A DNA stretch of 64,000 nucleotides from Zobellia uliginosa (GCF_018860745.1 NZ_JAHKPY010000014.1:310001-374000); one strand, 5' to 3'; positions 8,602 to 22,000 are shown, counted from the stretch's first letter. A program made the numbers and translations. Notes: generated from the sequence alone by a model not told the origin.

Positions 8602-10857
8602 ATGAGACAGAAAAGAATTAACATTCCGCGAACAATTTTAACAGCGCTATTAGTGCTGCTTACCTCACAAATCTCTGCACAGATTGCTCTTCAGGCACCC
8701 GTGCCAGCAGACAACCCAAATCTATCAGGAACTAATGCATGGCCAAGAGCATGTGCAGATACCGACTTTAACGAGTTCTTCGTTACCATAGAATGGGCAG
8801 GCGCAGCTAATTCGGACAACAGTTTTATTTTGGAACTGTCTGACCCTAGCGGTTCGTTTGGAACCCCTTTTACACTGTCAACGGTAACGGACCAAAACAG
8901 TAACAACGAATTCACAACTAGTTTTAATCTTCCTACAGATACTAGAGGTGCCAATTACAAGATGAGAGTCCGCAGTACTAGTCCGGCCTCAACCAGTCCT
9001 GATTCACAAGGATACTCCATGTACTTTTTAGGCTTTGATACCAATTTACATATGAGTCCGGATGGTGATGGCACAACTCCAGGTAGCGTTCAGGCCTGTG
9101 GGAGTACACAAATAACATTAACTGTTGATAACATACCACCTTCAGAATTAAATACCTATCAGTATTCGTGGTATAGAAGTGGAACCAAATTATCAGAAAA
9201 CGGACCTTCCATCTTAACAGATGGTACAGGTGAATATTTTGCCTTTATTGATTACGGCGATTGTACTGGTTCTGCTAATACAGAGTCTAATCATATAGTA
9301 GTAAATTCAGGTACAAGCACAGGAATTGCCATTACCCCTCCAACTTCTACAGCCTTATGTGCAGGAGATACAGCCGCACCTTTAGAGGCAAACGTACAAG
9401 ATGGGACTTATATATATACATGGTATAAAAATGGAACTGAAGTACAAGCATCACAAACCGGAGGCTTTACCTATACTATAAACACCAACGACCCGGCATT
9501 TGTTGGAGACTATACCGTAAGGGTTCAAGGTGCAGGAGTTTGTACGGAAACATCTGCGGCAGTTACAATTACCAATGCAGGTGCCTTTACTGTTACGAGA
9601 AACAACAATGCTAATTTAGTAGTGCTTCCTTCTCAACCCCAAACCTTAAGCATTACAACAAATGCCAACTCGCCAACATACGAGTGGTTCAGAAATGGAA
9701 CCCCAATACCAAGTTCTAATAATTCTTCATTAACCGTTACACAAGCTGGTACATATCATGCAGCGGTTACTCAAACTGGAGGTACATGTTCTTCTACTAC
9801 TATCAATTCTGAAGATACAGAGATTGTAGCCCCTACGGCATTTAGAACAGAAATAGCTTATGCTACTTCTTATGAATCTTGTACAAGTACAAGTATTGCA
9901 CTATCAACTGATAAGATATACGCGGTTTTAGGTGATGGAAGTGAAGTAGATGTAACTGAAGATGTTGCTTCTTCTTTTACATACCAATGGCAGAAAGATG
10001 GAACAAATGTAACGGGTGAAGCTTCACAATCTATAAGCTTAACCAATAGTGACGAAAACGGAAATTACACTGTAAGCACAGATTTAAGTGGGATGACATC
10101 TACCTCTAACGCATTACCTGTGCAATTAGCAAGTGAAGCTTTAGCCATTAGCAGCACAAGTACAGTATATTGTAGTTCTTCTGATATAATAACCATATCG
10201 ACTACAACAGATTTAAGCTCTGAAATTTTTGATTGGGAGCGCGATGGTGAAGCTATTAATTCTACCGATAGCTCTTTGTCAGTAACCCAACAAGGTACAT
10301 ATCGTTTGGTAATTAGAAAAGGTACATGTTCTCAGATATCTAACGAAATCAGTATTACACCATTAAACCCAGACCTTATTACTTTGGATATTGACGGCGA
10401 CGTAATTTTTCCTGAAGGAAGTTCTAAAACCGTAAACGCAAATGGCGGAACAGCTTACAGATGGTTGGATTCGAACAATATTGAAATCAGCGGTTCTTCT
10501 TCAGCAACGTTTACTACAGAAGGTAATTATTTGTTGATTGCAAATATTGACAACTGTGAAATTAGCAAACCTATTACAGTAACATACCTAGACTTATTTA
10601 ATATACCTAACGTTATAACACCTAATGGTGATGGCGCAAATGATCAATGGATTATACCTAATTCATACTCGAACAAATCAGATGTGCGTGTTATCATTTA
10701 TGACGCAAAAGGTACGGAAGTACTAAACTCAACCAACTACCAAAATAACTGGCCAGAGTCCTCTATTAGTTTCGCCAAGCAAAACATGGTTTTTTACTAT
10801 GTAATTAAAAATGACAGCGAAACATTAAAACAAGGAACAGTAACAGTTATCAGATAA
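8602..10857 (+). CDS. sprC: SprC-like secreted protein with Ig-like repeats and type IX sorting domain
   Basis: The 751-residue protein begins with a signal peptide (MRQKRINIPRT, then a hydrophobic core, cleavage near SAQ at about residue 26). The body is a series of immunoglobulin/PKD-like beta modules, visible as repeated YxWYxxG...G-Y phrases such as YTWYKNGTEV and YEWFRNGTPI. The last ~85 residues, from NVITPNGDGANDQW to TVTVIR, are a CHU_C type B sorting domain that directs export by the type IX secretion system. Position as first of four genes ahead of a PorP/SprF-type gene, a giant SprB-like gene and sprF matches the F. johnsoniae sprCDBF operon, where SprC supports SprB function. The ATG at 8602 is chosen over 8533 because it gives the signal peptide at the very N-terminus. 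An imperfect -7 box (CATATTTG) lies at 8523-8530. Confidence 0.83.
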   Translation: MRQKRINIPRTILTALLVLLTSQISAQIALQAPVPADNPNLSGTNAWPRACADTDFNEFFVTIEWAGAANSDNSFILELSDPSGSFGTPFTLSTVTDQNSNNEFTTSFNLPTDTRGANYKMRVRSTSPASTSPDSQGYSMYFLGFDTNLHMSPDGDGTTPGSVQACGSTQITLTVDNIPPSELNTYQYSWYRSGTKLSENGPSILTDGTGEYFAFIDYGDCTGSANTESNHIVVNSGTSTGIAITPPTSTALCAGDTAAPLEANVQDGTYIYTWYKNGTEVQASQTGGFTYTINTNDPAFVGDYTVRVQGAGVCTETSAAVTITNAGAFTVTRNNNANLVVLPSQPQTLSITTNANSPTYEWFRNGTPIPSSNNSSLTVTQAGTYHAAVTQTGGTCSSTTINSEDTEIVAPTAFRTEIAYATSYESCTSTSIALSTDKIYAVLGDGSEVDVTEDVASSFTYQWQKDGTNVTGEASQSISLTNSDENGNYTVSTDLSGMTSTSNALPVQLASEALAISSTSTVYCSSSDIITISTTTDLSSEIFDWERDGEAINSTDSSLSVTQQGTYRLVIRKGTCSQISNEISITPLNPDLITLDIDGDVIFPEGSSKTVNANGGTAYRWLDSNNIEISGSSSATFTTEGNYLLIANIDNCEISKPITVTYLDLFNIPNVITPNGDGANDQWIIPNSYSNKSDVRVIIYDAKGTEVLNSTNYQNNWPESSISFAKQNMVFYYVIKNDSETLKQGTVTVIR

Positions 10858-10870
10858 CCCCACACCAACC

Positions 10871-13021
10871 ATGAAATTTGTAAAATACATTGCATTCGCA
10901 TTACTGGCTGCCCTGACGTTTGCAAACGTTCAGGCACAAGAAGATGACCCCGTTTTGTTGTATAGTCCGGCGTCCCAGAATTTATTGAAATTCAATAGGT
11001 TTCTGATTAACCCAACCTTTTCTACCGTTCAGGAAGACAAGTCTTACATTAATCTTTTACACCGAAACCAATCGGTACAGTTTAAAGATAATGACCAGAC
11101 CTACTTCTTGAGTTACAGTGGTAGAATAGGTGATAAAAGCGGTTTAGGACTTAGTCTTTATACACAAAGTGTTGGGGCTGTCTCTAACATTGGCGTTTTG
11201 GCAAACTATGCTTACGGAATCAAATTGAGCGATAAAAGTAATTTTACATTTGGTGGTAACCTAGCCTACTATAGTACCGGTCTTGATCAGAATAGTATTG
11301 ATGTAATTGATCCTAACGATTACAGTTTAACCGGAACGGAAGACAGTAATGTACTTTCATTTCAACCCGGTTTTAACCTTTCTTATGGGAATATTGATTT
11401 TGGTGTTTTTGCTGAAAATCTATTTGATTATAATTTAAAGACAAGTGAGTCATTAACTGACTTTGCCGATAAGACATATTCCAGTCACCTTCAATATACC
11501 CATCGTTTTAAAAATGATGCGGGTATCATGGAAGGCAGCAGATTAATGCCTATTGCACGTGTTCGTATGAACGGTCAAAACAGATTGTCAGGCCAAGATG
11601 AAGAATCTCAAAATATGACCTACGGTGGTGCCGTTATTTTAGACCTTCCTAAATTGGGATGGTTACAAGGTGGTTACGATAGTTTCTATGGTGCATCTGC
11701 CGGAGCGGGTTTCAATATCAACAAGAGACTTTCCTTAGGGTATACCATGGAGAAAGGCTTTGGAACGGACTTCAATAACTTTGGTGTTACACATGAAATT
11801 TCATTCGCATTCTCATTTACTCCTAACTTAACTGAAGACCGTGTAATGCTAGAAGATGACTATGAAGATTCTCTAGTTGAAAACGAAGAAGTAGATAAAA
11901 ATGATCTTGTAGATAATGAGGAAATAGAAGAACTAAAACGCAAACTTGCTGAGAATGATGCTATCATTCAAGAATTAATGTTTCGCCAGGACTCTTTAGA
12001 ATCACACCGTCAGAAAGATCTAGAACGTCGTTTTAATATGGTAATGAGCATGGTTAGAAATGAAACCAGTGGCGAAAGACCAGATTTAGAAGATCGTGCG
12101 GAAAGGTTATTTATGGGTAATAATGATCGGCCTGCAGTGGCCAATAATGCTTCCGGAAACAATACGATAATACCAAACAGTACATCTAAGGATGACTCAC
12201 AAAACGCTACTGTTGGAAAAACAACTTTAGCTCAGACTTCAACTACTCCTTCTAGGCCCAATGTTGTAAAAGATAGAGTAAAAAACATTACCAATACAAG
12301 TCCCACATATACTTCTAATTCTACATCTAAAAACGCAAATAGAGACAATGTAAAAAGTAGAAAATTCAAAAACTTAGATGATGTTGAGGACGGTTATTAT
12401 GTTGTAGCCAATGTTTATAAAGGTGGCCAGTATATGGACAAGTTCATGAACAAGCTTAACAACGAAGGTTTTTCTTCTAATTATGTAGATAACCCTAACA
12501 ATGGTTTAAAATATGTGTATTTACAACGTTATGATACTTGGGATGAAGCAGTAGCTGCTCATAACAGTGGTATGAACGGAGCTTACGACGGTCCACTATG
12601 GATTATGGATGTTGACAACCGATATACAAACGAAGCATATGCTTCTAACGTAGATAAGCTTAAAGAAAAATCAGCCAAGTACGATACAGATGTACTACGT
12701 ACCAACACTGTTGTAAAAGACCAAATGGTATCTAATGAGTTAAACCCCAACACCCAAAAAATAGATGGTATTGGTTCTGGTTATTACATTATAGCGAACG
12801 TATTTGCAAATCCAAAAAATGCCAATCGTTTTGTAAAACTTTTAAATTCCTACGGGCTAAGTGCCAGTTACTTCATAAACCCAGATAATAACTGGAGGTA
12901 TGTTTATCTAAAAAGACACCAATCTTGGAACAATGCCCTCTTGTCCTACTATACCAACCTAAATGATGCGTACAATGATAAAATGTGGATTATGCGCGTC
13001 AAACCAAACCTACTAGCTTAA
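10871..13021 (+). CDS. sprD: SprD-like PorP/SprF-family outer-membrane protein with two SPOR-like C-terminal domains
   Basis: The 716-residue protein has a signal peptide (cleavage near VQAQ at about residue 22) and a PorP/SprF-type beta-barrel (about 25-325: LLYSPASQNLLKFNRFLINP, then alternating strands). An acidic linker with a coiled coil (about 350-400) and a Ser/Asn/Thr-rich disordered segment (about 410-495) follow. Two homologous ~85-residue modules begin at about 503 and 634, each starting GYYVVANVY or GYYIIANVF and ending WIMDV or WIMRV. Their pattern fits SPOR domains, which bind denuded peptidoglycan glycans. PorP/SprF proteins anchor type IX-exported adhesins at the outer membrane, so this protein may tie the adhesin machinery to the cell wall. 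It lies 13 bases after sprC, and its TAA stop overlaps the sprB ATG by one base. Confidence 0.83.
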   Translation: MKFVKYIAFALLAALTFANVQAQEDDPVLLYSPASQNLLKFNRFLINPTFSTVQEDKSYINLLHRNQSVQFKDNDQTYFLSYSGRIGDKSGLGLSLYTQSVGAVSNIGVLANYAYGIKLSDKSNFTFGGNLAYYSTGLDQNSIDVIDPNDYSLTGTEDSNVLSFQPGFNLSYGNIDFGVFAENLFDYNLKTSESLTDFADKTYSSHLQYTHRFKNDAGIMEGSRLMPIARVRMNGQNRLSGQDEESQNMTYGGAVILDLPKLGWLQGGYDSFYGASAGAGFNINKRLSLGYTMEKGFGTDFNNFGVTHEISFAFSFTPNLTEDRVMLEDDYEDSLVENEEVDKNDLVDNEEIEELKRKLAENDAIIQELMFRQDSLESHRQKDLERRFNMVMSMVRNETSGERPDLEDRAERLFMGNNDRPAVANNASGNNTIIPNSTSKDDSQNATVGKTTLAQTSTTPSRPNVVKDRVKNITNTSPTYTSNSTSKNANRDNVKSRKFKNLDDVEDGYYVVANVYKGGQYMDKFMNKLNNEGFSSNYVDNPNNGLKYVYLQRYDTWDEAVAAHNSGMNGAYDGPLWIMDVDNRYTNEAYASNVDKLKEKSAKYDTDVLRTNTVVKDQMVSNELNPNTQKIDGIGSGYYIIANVFANPKNANRFVKLLNSYGLSASYFINPDNNWRYVYLKRHQSWNNALLSYYTNLNDAYNDKMWIMRVKPNLLA

Positions 13022-16000
13022 TGAAATCAAAATCCATTAAAAAAATATTTGCGGGCGCTCTATTTTTATTGGCATTTGCAGGATTTTCGCAAGAGTATAA
13101 AGCATTTACGAGAGAATATCGTCCTGGTGAATATTATAGGTACCAGAACAATATTAAGGGAGACCTTACCTTTATTTCAAACAGTATTGTTAATAGAGAT
13201 GGAGGAACTACAACCACAGAACCAGAGGACCCCTATAATAACCTTAATACCAACGGAAATTATTGGCCATCTAGTAATCGTAACACAGAAACGGGCGGAT
13301 ACCTAAACTACAACGATTACAAAAATATGCAGTATATAGATGTGGATAGTGATACTTCTACATTTAGTTCTAGTACGGCAACTTTTTCATTTCCAGATGC
13401 CGACTGTAATCTTATAAGATATGCAGGTCTATACTGGTCCGCAACCTATCCAAGAGATGATACTGCTGACCCAGTGGGCACGCCTAGAGATTATGATATT
13501 GATGAGATAAAATTTAAAGTTCCCGGTGGTACCTATGTAGATATTACCGCGGATGAAATATTATATGACGGTTTAGCTGACACAGCTCTCAGTGCAAACG
13601 CGCCCTACGCTTGTTACGCAGATGTAACCAGTTTAATAACTCCATTAGCTAACCCAGAAGGAGACTATACAATAGCTAACGTTCCTAGTGCTCAAGGTTA
13701 CGGTATTTTTAATGGACAATCAAGAATGACGGGTGGTGCGGCCGGTGGTTGGACTTTAGTTATTGTTTATGAGAACCCCAATCTTACTGGTAAACTCATA
13801 ACCACTTTTGATGGTTTTGCTAGAGTTACCGGTACCAGTAATGTGGATATAAATTACTCAGGATTTAATACAATTCCAGTAGGTCCGGTGACAGCAAATA
13901 TTGGTGCAGCTACGCTTGAAGGCGACTTTAGAATTACAGGAGATAGATTAAGAATTAAAGCTGCTAGCCGACCAAATTTTACAACTTTAAGCAATGGTAC
14001 AAATCCTTCCAACAATTTCTTTAATAGTAATATTACAAGAAATGGTGTTCATGCTAATGATAGGGATCCGTTTAGTCTAAACACCTTGGGTTTTGACAGC
14101 GATATCTTTAACTTAAATAACCCAACTAATTCCGTTATACCTAATAGTGAAACTGCTGCTACCTTTAGCTTTCAGACTAATGGTGATCAGTATTATCCGT
14201 TTTTCAACTCGTTCAATATCGAGATCATTGAACCAGATATTGTTCTTGAAAAAAAGGTAGAAGATATTGCAGGTAATGATATTACAGGGCAAGGTGTTAA
14301 CCTTGGTCAAATTTTAGATTACGTACTTACTTTTACCAATACAGGGAATGATGATGCGGTAAATTATACCATTCGAGATATTTTACCTATCAATGTTAGT
14401 TTAGATGAAGCAAACCTGGACATGCCAACGGGTACAACATATACCTATGACCCAGCAACCAGAGAGGTAGATTTTTTCATTCCGAACCGATTTGTGGAAG
14501 TAGGTGATACCCCTGGACAAATACGTATGCGTGTTCAAGTGGCGGAAAACTGCTTTGACTTTATTGATGCGTGTACCGATCTTATTCAAAATTTGGCTTA
14601 TTCTACTTATCAGGGAAGAATAAACGATAACCAAATTACTGATGATCCTAGTGTATCTGATTTTGATAATTGTGGTTTTGTTACTCCAGGTGCGACTAAC
14701 TTTTTATTAGATGATCTTTCTGACTGTAATTTCACGAGAACCGTTCAACTCTGTGGTCTAAGCGCGGTTTTAGATGCAGGTGATAATTTTGACGATTACA
14801 TTTGGGTACGCGATGAAAACGGTAATGGACAAATTGATGCTTCTGACCCTGTTTTAAATGATGGCGACCCTGATAGCGATCAAAGTACTTTAGAAGTAAC
14901 CGAGATAGGCACCTACATAGTGGATAAAATAGTTGCTGATCCTTGTAAGGGTTTCAAAGAAATAATTATTGTGGAAAGGTATGGTACTACTCAAACCAAT
15001 CCATTGGTCGACTTTTTTAACAACACAAATAGTGATGCAGACCCAACCAATGATATTCAAGGCGAAATTGTTGAATGTAGCATTGATGGTGATCTACTAC
15101 CTAAAATATTTCTTTGTGGTACAGCAGACACACAGGCTATAACCCTAAATATCCTAGACGCTCAGAGTATAGTTTGGGAGAAATTAGATGAAGGAAGTTG
15201 TACAGCTGCACCTGATGATTGTGCCAATAAGAATTTAGGGTGTACGTGGAATCAAGTGGCTACAGGAAGCGATTATAACGCAGATACAGCAGGAAAATAC
15301 CGTTTGGTTATTAATTATACCAATGGGTGTTTTAGTCGTTTTTACTTCGATGTTTTTCAGAACAATTTAGATATTCTATATAATGATAGAGACATCATCT
15401 GTTCTACAGATGGTAATATCACCATAACCAATTTAGGTAGCAATTACGGTTACCAACTGGTAGATGTGGCCAACAACTCCATTGTAGTTCCATTTAGTGC
15501 TAACAACGGACCTAGTTTTGATATTTCTACTAATGGAGCTTACAGAGTTGACGTTACTCAATTAGATGCTTCTGGAAGCCCTATTGAAGATGCCTGTATA
15601 TTTAGTACTCCAGACATTGGTATACTAGATAGAGACTTTCAAGTAAACGTAACTACCACACCAGCTAATTGTAATGCTCAAGGAATTATAAAGATTGACG
15701 TTCTTAATGTAGAGCCCAACTATGCGTATATCCTAAAAAGAAGTGATGGAACCTTAATTGATGACGAAACTGCAGATACGGATAACACACACTCTTTTAA
15801 TGTAAATGCAGGAGACTACATTATAGAAGTTTCTACCGCAGATGGTTGTGCCTATTCTGAAGATGTAACTGTTACAAGAACACCAGACCCAACTATAACG
15901 GCATTAACCACAAGAAATATTGGTTGTACTGCTGGAACTATAACTCTTACAGGTGCTGGTGGACTTCCTAATCCTGATTATTCGTATGCCATTTGGAGTA

Positions 16001-19000
16001 AAAACGGAACCAATTTATATGCCGATGTAGCCTCTATTCCAGGTGATGCTTATGATACCGATCCTATATTTACTTTTGGGTGGAGAGATACAGATGCTGA
16101 TGATGTTGATGAATATTTTGCAGGTGAAGACGGAGATTATGTTTTTGTAATCGTAGATTCTAATAACTGTTTTGCCTTCTCTAACGAAGTAACAATAAAT
16201 GATAACGGGGCAATGACCCTAGACTCTATTGATGAAACCGCACCTTCCTGTAGTGGTGATTCAGACGGAGCAATAACAATTAATACAACCGGTGGTGTTG
16301 CACCATATCAATTCAGTATTGATGGTGGAACAACTACGCAAGGAACACCAAATTTCGTAAACCTTATTGCTGGTACTTATGAAGTTTTTGTAACGGATTC
16401 ATCCGGTTGTACGTTTTCAGAAACAGTAGATTTAACTGAGCCGTTTCCGTTAAGCGCCTCTGCTGGTGTTTCAAGAGATGCTACTTGTGATCCTAATGGT
16501 GCTGAAGTAAGAGTAACGAATGTTACCGGCGGAACAGCTCCATACCAATATAGCTTTGACGGTGGTGCCAGTTATGGTGCTTCTAGTACGGCAACGCTTC
16601 CACCTGGAGATTATACTGTTATCGTAAAAGATGCTGCTTGTGAATTTCCTATGACCGTTACTGTTGAAGACGTACCAGACGAGCCAGAAGTAACGCTTAC
16701 ACCAGAAGTAAGCTATGATTGTGATGGACTGGCTACGGTTACTGCAACTCCAAATATTTTAACATACAATTATACTTTTGCCTTAGATGGTGTAGTAAAT
16801 TCACCAGATCCAGCAAGCAATATTTTTGAAAACGTAGGGCCTGGTACATATACGGTAAGTACTAACTATGTATCTCAGACACCACCAACGCCAAGTTTAT
16901 TATTGACCGAAGACTTTGGAAGCGGCTCTACAATACCTAACCCAAATACATCTGGGTATTTTTATGAAAATCAGCTTGATAATACAACTCCAAGTGGTGC
17001 TCCAATAGACAACGGAGCCTTCGTAAACGACTATGAATATGCTGTAACAAGCAATATAGAAAGACCTTTTGGTTCTTGGATAAACCCAATTGACCATACA
17101 TCAGGTACAAAAGCATCTCAAGGTCGTTATTTAGTTATAAACGTAGGTACGCCAAGCCCTGGCCAAATCATATACAGAAAGGCTATAAACGATATTATTC
17201 CCAACCAACCTTTAAGCATTTCCCTTTGGTTAATCAACCTTTTAAAAAATGGTGCTAGTGGTTTGGATCCTGATTTAACTATTGAAGTTCGCAACCCAAG
17301 TACAGATGCTGTAGTAGCATCTATACGAACAGGAGATATTGCCAAAAATACAGGAGCTAGCAACTGGATAGAATTTGCAGCTAACTTAAACCCTGGTAGC
17401 AATACTTCTTTAGATTTTGTTATCAGAACCGAAAAAGTAGGTAACGGAGGTAATGATGTTGCTATTGATGATATTAGTGTTTTTCAAGTACCTGAAGTCT
17501 GTGAGCAAACTGTAGAAACGGCTGTAACCGTTGTTGCCGGTAATGTATTTACAGCAGCTATAACTGGCTCTACAGATGCAAGTTGTAACGGTCTATCAGA
17601 TGGTTCAATAACCTTTGAAGTAGAGAATTTTAATGCTGCCGGATTTGAATATTCTATAGATGGAAGCGCTTTCGTAGCCTCTACTTTATCACCTGTAACA
17701 TCTCCATCCAACCTTGGTGCTGGTTCTCATACATTGGTGGTAAGAAAAGCGGATGAAAACACCTGTTCTAGAACACTGACACAAACAATAAACGCTCCTG
17801 ATGCGCTTGTAGCTTTGGCCTCTGTCACAACAGAATTAAGTTGTACAAATGGTGGTGCTACTATAACAGCTAGCGTTACTGGTGGTACTGCAGCATACGA
17901 ATATCAATTAGAAGATAATGCAGGCGCCATTGTTGGATTGTTCGATTATGCAACCAACGGAGCAAATACAGTTTTCTCTGGTTTAGCGGCCGGTGATTAT
18001 ATTGTTAAAGTACGAGATGCTAACACTTGTGAAGACGCAATTAATACTGCATTGACAGTTGCTGCTGCCAACCCGATTACTTTTAATGTTACGCCTACCG
18101 CCTGTTATCCTGGTGGAAATACCGCTACGATTCAAGTAGATGTTACAGACGGAAATGGAGATTACACTTTTAGTATAAACGGAAACCCTTGGGTAGTTCC
18201 AACTCCTACCAATGCTGTAACTCATACATTTAGCGGTCTTTCAAACGGTACCTATACCATCAATGTTCAAGATGGATTTGGATGTACTGGTGTTTTGCAA
18301 AATATTACAATTGACCCTCAACTAACAGTCAGTGCTTCGGCTCCAACAATTACAGCCTGTGCAACTGATACAGATATCACTATTTCTGCTTCAGGTGGAG
18401 ACAACAACTATGTATATGCAGTTGTAACCAATGGAACAGCCGTTGTTAATGGCGATTTCAGCACGGATAATCCAGTTACAGTTTCGGCTGCAGGAGATTA
18501 TGATGTGTATGTCCGTGACAATAGTGGGGGAGCAGATTACTGTTCTGCCATGTACACAATTACCGTAAACCAAGACGCTCCTATTGCAATTACACCTACG
18601 CCAACCGCTGTAACTTGTTTTGGCGAATCAAACGGGGCAATCTCAATAGTTGTAGATTCTGGCGGAAACGCACCGTTCATGTACAGTATTGATAACGGGG
18701 CTACCTATGTTACCGAAAATAGTTTCCCTAATCTTAGTGCGGGAACCTATCCTGTGCGCGTTAGAGATTCCAATAATTGTGAAACTACGCCTCAGGATGT
18801 AGTTGTTACGGAACCATCTCAATTGGTAGCTGAAGCGAGTATTACACAAAATTATACCTGTCTTGTTGACGGTGAAATTACCGTTGGAGACGTTACGCCA
18901 ACAACAGGTGGTTCAACAAATTATCAATACAGTATTAACGGAACTGCTTGGACCGCTTCTTCTTCAACAGGAGTGCATACTTTCTCTGGTTTAACCGATG

Positions 19001-22000
19001 GTACCTACAGCATTCGGGTTAGGGATGCCAATGCTACTTCATGTGAGCTTACTTTGGCCGATGTTATAATTGCTCCATTACCAACAGAACCAACACTTTC
19101 TACATCAGTTACTTATAACTGTGATGGAACAGGAAACATAACCGTTCTACCTAACGATGCTTCGTATACGTATAGCATAGATGGAGGTACTGCTCAAGCG
19201 CCAAATGTATTTAGTAATGTAGCGTTAGGCAGCCATACCATTGTTGTAAATTACGGTAGTGATTGTACTGTTGATATTACTGAAATTGTAGAAGACGGAC
19301 ATGCTTTTGAAGCTTCGATTACCGCTTTTGAAAATCTTGATTGTAATGCTGATAGTTCAGGAACTATTACCATTAATGCCGATAATTACGGAACAGGCGG
19401 ATTTGAATACAGCCTAAACGGAGCTGCATTTGTTGGTCCTTTTACAGCTGCAGAACAAATTACGGGTCTTGCCGCACAAGCACATTCAATTGAAGTACGA
19501 GATGTTGATAATGCTGTTGCCAGTCTCCCTGGTTGTACGGTACTGTTAAATCAAACTTTAACCGAACCGGATGCTATTGTTGCTTCTGCAAGCATTACAG
19601 AACAGTTTACTTGTAACAATACAGGTGCTACTATTACAGCTAGCGCAATAGGAGGAACTCCAACGTACGAGTACCAACTAGAGGATGATTTAGGAACAAC
19701 AATAACAACTTATCAAACAGAAACTACTTTTACAAATGTTCCTGCAGGAGATTATATCGTAAGGGTAAGAGACACAAATTTGTGTAGCGATCCAATAAAT
19801 ACGCCAATTACCGTAACCGCTCCTGTTGTACCAACTTTTGATGCTACACCTACAGCTTGTTATTCAGGTACCAATGATGGTTCAATAGCTATAAATGTTA
19901 CCGATGGTAACGGAGGCTATAGTTTCAGTATTGATGGAGGTCCGTTTGTAGCGGCAACTCCAGTTACCGGAACAACTCATACTTTTGATAACCTATCAAA
20001 TGGTATCTATACTATAGATGTTAGAGATACCTTTGGATGTACAGCTGTTCAACAAACCATTACAATAGACCCTCAATTGGTAGTGTCCGTAGAGGTTGTT
20101 GATATCAGTGCGTGTAATGATGGTTCAATTACCGTAAATGCAACTGGTGGAAACGGAACATTGGTTTATGCCATTGTACCTGCAAATACTGACCCTACTG
20201 GTCTTTATACCACAACCAACTTCTTAACCGTAACCAGTGCAATGGCAACGGCCAATCCTGCCGGTTATGATGTGTATGTGTTGGATAATAATGGTGCTTC
20301 GCCATCATGTTCATTCCTTCAAGAAGATATTATTCTAACTCCAGTTGCTACTCTAACCGCAAGCGGAACAGCAACCGACCCTGAGTGTTTTGATGGTCTA
20401 GGTTCAATTGATGCTACAGTAGGTGGAGGAACAGGTCCGTTTACGTATCAATTAGTGGATTTGAGTCCTGCAGATGGCATCGACTACGGAACTACAAATA
20501 ACAATATTTCTACAAATACATTGACTTTCAATGGTATTGGTGTAGGTGATTATGAAATTACTGTTACCGATACGAACAGCTGTACAGTTACTTCATCAAC
20601 CATTACAATTAACAATGCCACAGAAATAACTGCGGACATTGTTCCTATTTTACCTGCTAATTGTAATGATCCAGACACCAATGAATACGGGTTTCAGTTT
20701 GATAATGTAACTGCCCCTTCAGGAGGAACTATAGAGTATAGTAATGACGGTGGTGCTTCATGGCAGCTTTCAAATGAATTAAGAGGTACTGTATCGGGTA
20801 CAGAAGTGTTCCCTTCTATTCGAGTTACTTTACCAAGTGGAACCATTTGTCAAGAAGATTTTGATAGGTATATTATTCCTTTTCCATTAGATGATTTGGA
20901 TATTACCCTATCAGCAATAATTATAGGTTGTAATGACCTTCGTGTTACGGTAGAGGGTAGCGAGGGTAACCCAATTCCAGGATATGAGTATACTTATACA
21001 GACGATCCTGCTAACTTTAATACGTTTGTGTCGAACCCCAATGTGTGGACTGCACCATTGCCTAGTGGAACCTCACACACTTTTCAAAATATTGACCCAA
21101 CTACTCCACAATATCCTGAAGTACCTCTATTAGTACCAGGACGTACCTATGTGTTTTATGTTAGGGATGGTGCTGGTTGTATAAGACAAAGTAATGTAAA
21201 CGTAAACGATATTCCTGGAATCAACTTACCTATTGAAATAACTTCTGATATAACACCTAGTTGTTTCGGGGCTGCTAACGGTTCTATCACCTTTAATTTA
21301 AATCCTACCACGTCATACCCTAGTATGCGCTGGGAGGTGTATGAATTAGGAAATGGAACTCCTATTGAGACCAGTGGAGGTAATGTTCCTTACAACAATA
21401 CCATAACAACCACAATTGGACTTGGCGAAGGCGAATACTACATTGATGTTATTCAGGTAGACGGTTCTAATGCTGACGCTTGTACAGGAGGTAGTGAAAA
21501 TACCTATCTTCAGGAACTAAATGCTTTAAATGCAACGGCAACGGCAACACGGGATATCTCATGTAACTTACCAGGATTAATAACGGTAGACAATATCACT
21601 GGTGGTGGTGGAGCACCTTATACATATGATGTAACAGGACCTGCTGGTTTTACAGCAGTGACAGGGACAAACAGTAATCCAATACAGATTCCGGTGAACT
21701 CACCTTCAGGCGATTATACGGTAACTATTAATGATCAGTATGGTTGTTCGTTTACAACCCTACCCGTTACACTAAGTTTATCTGCAAACCCTACTATTGA
21801 TTCTATTACCCAAGATAACTGTAACGCTCCTATTGACCTTACAGTTGTTGGAAACTCAGCGGCAGGTAATATTCGTTATGCTATTGTGCCTGCGGGAGAC
21901 CCTGCACCAACAACATATCTTGATAATGCTGGATTGTTCGAAAATGTAGCTGATGGTTCTTATGATGTATATATCATAGACGGAAACGGATGTACTAACT

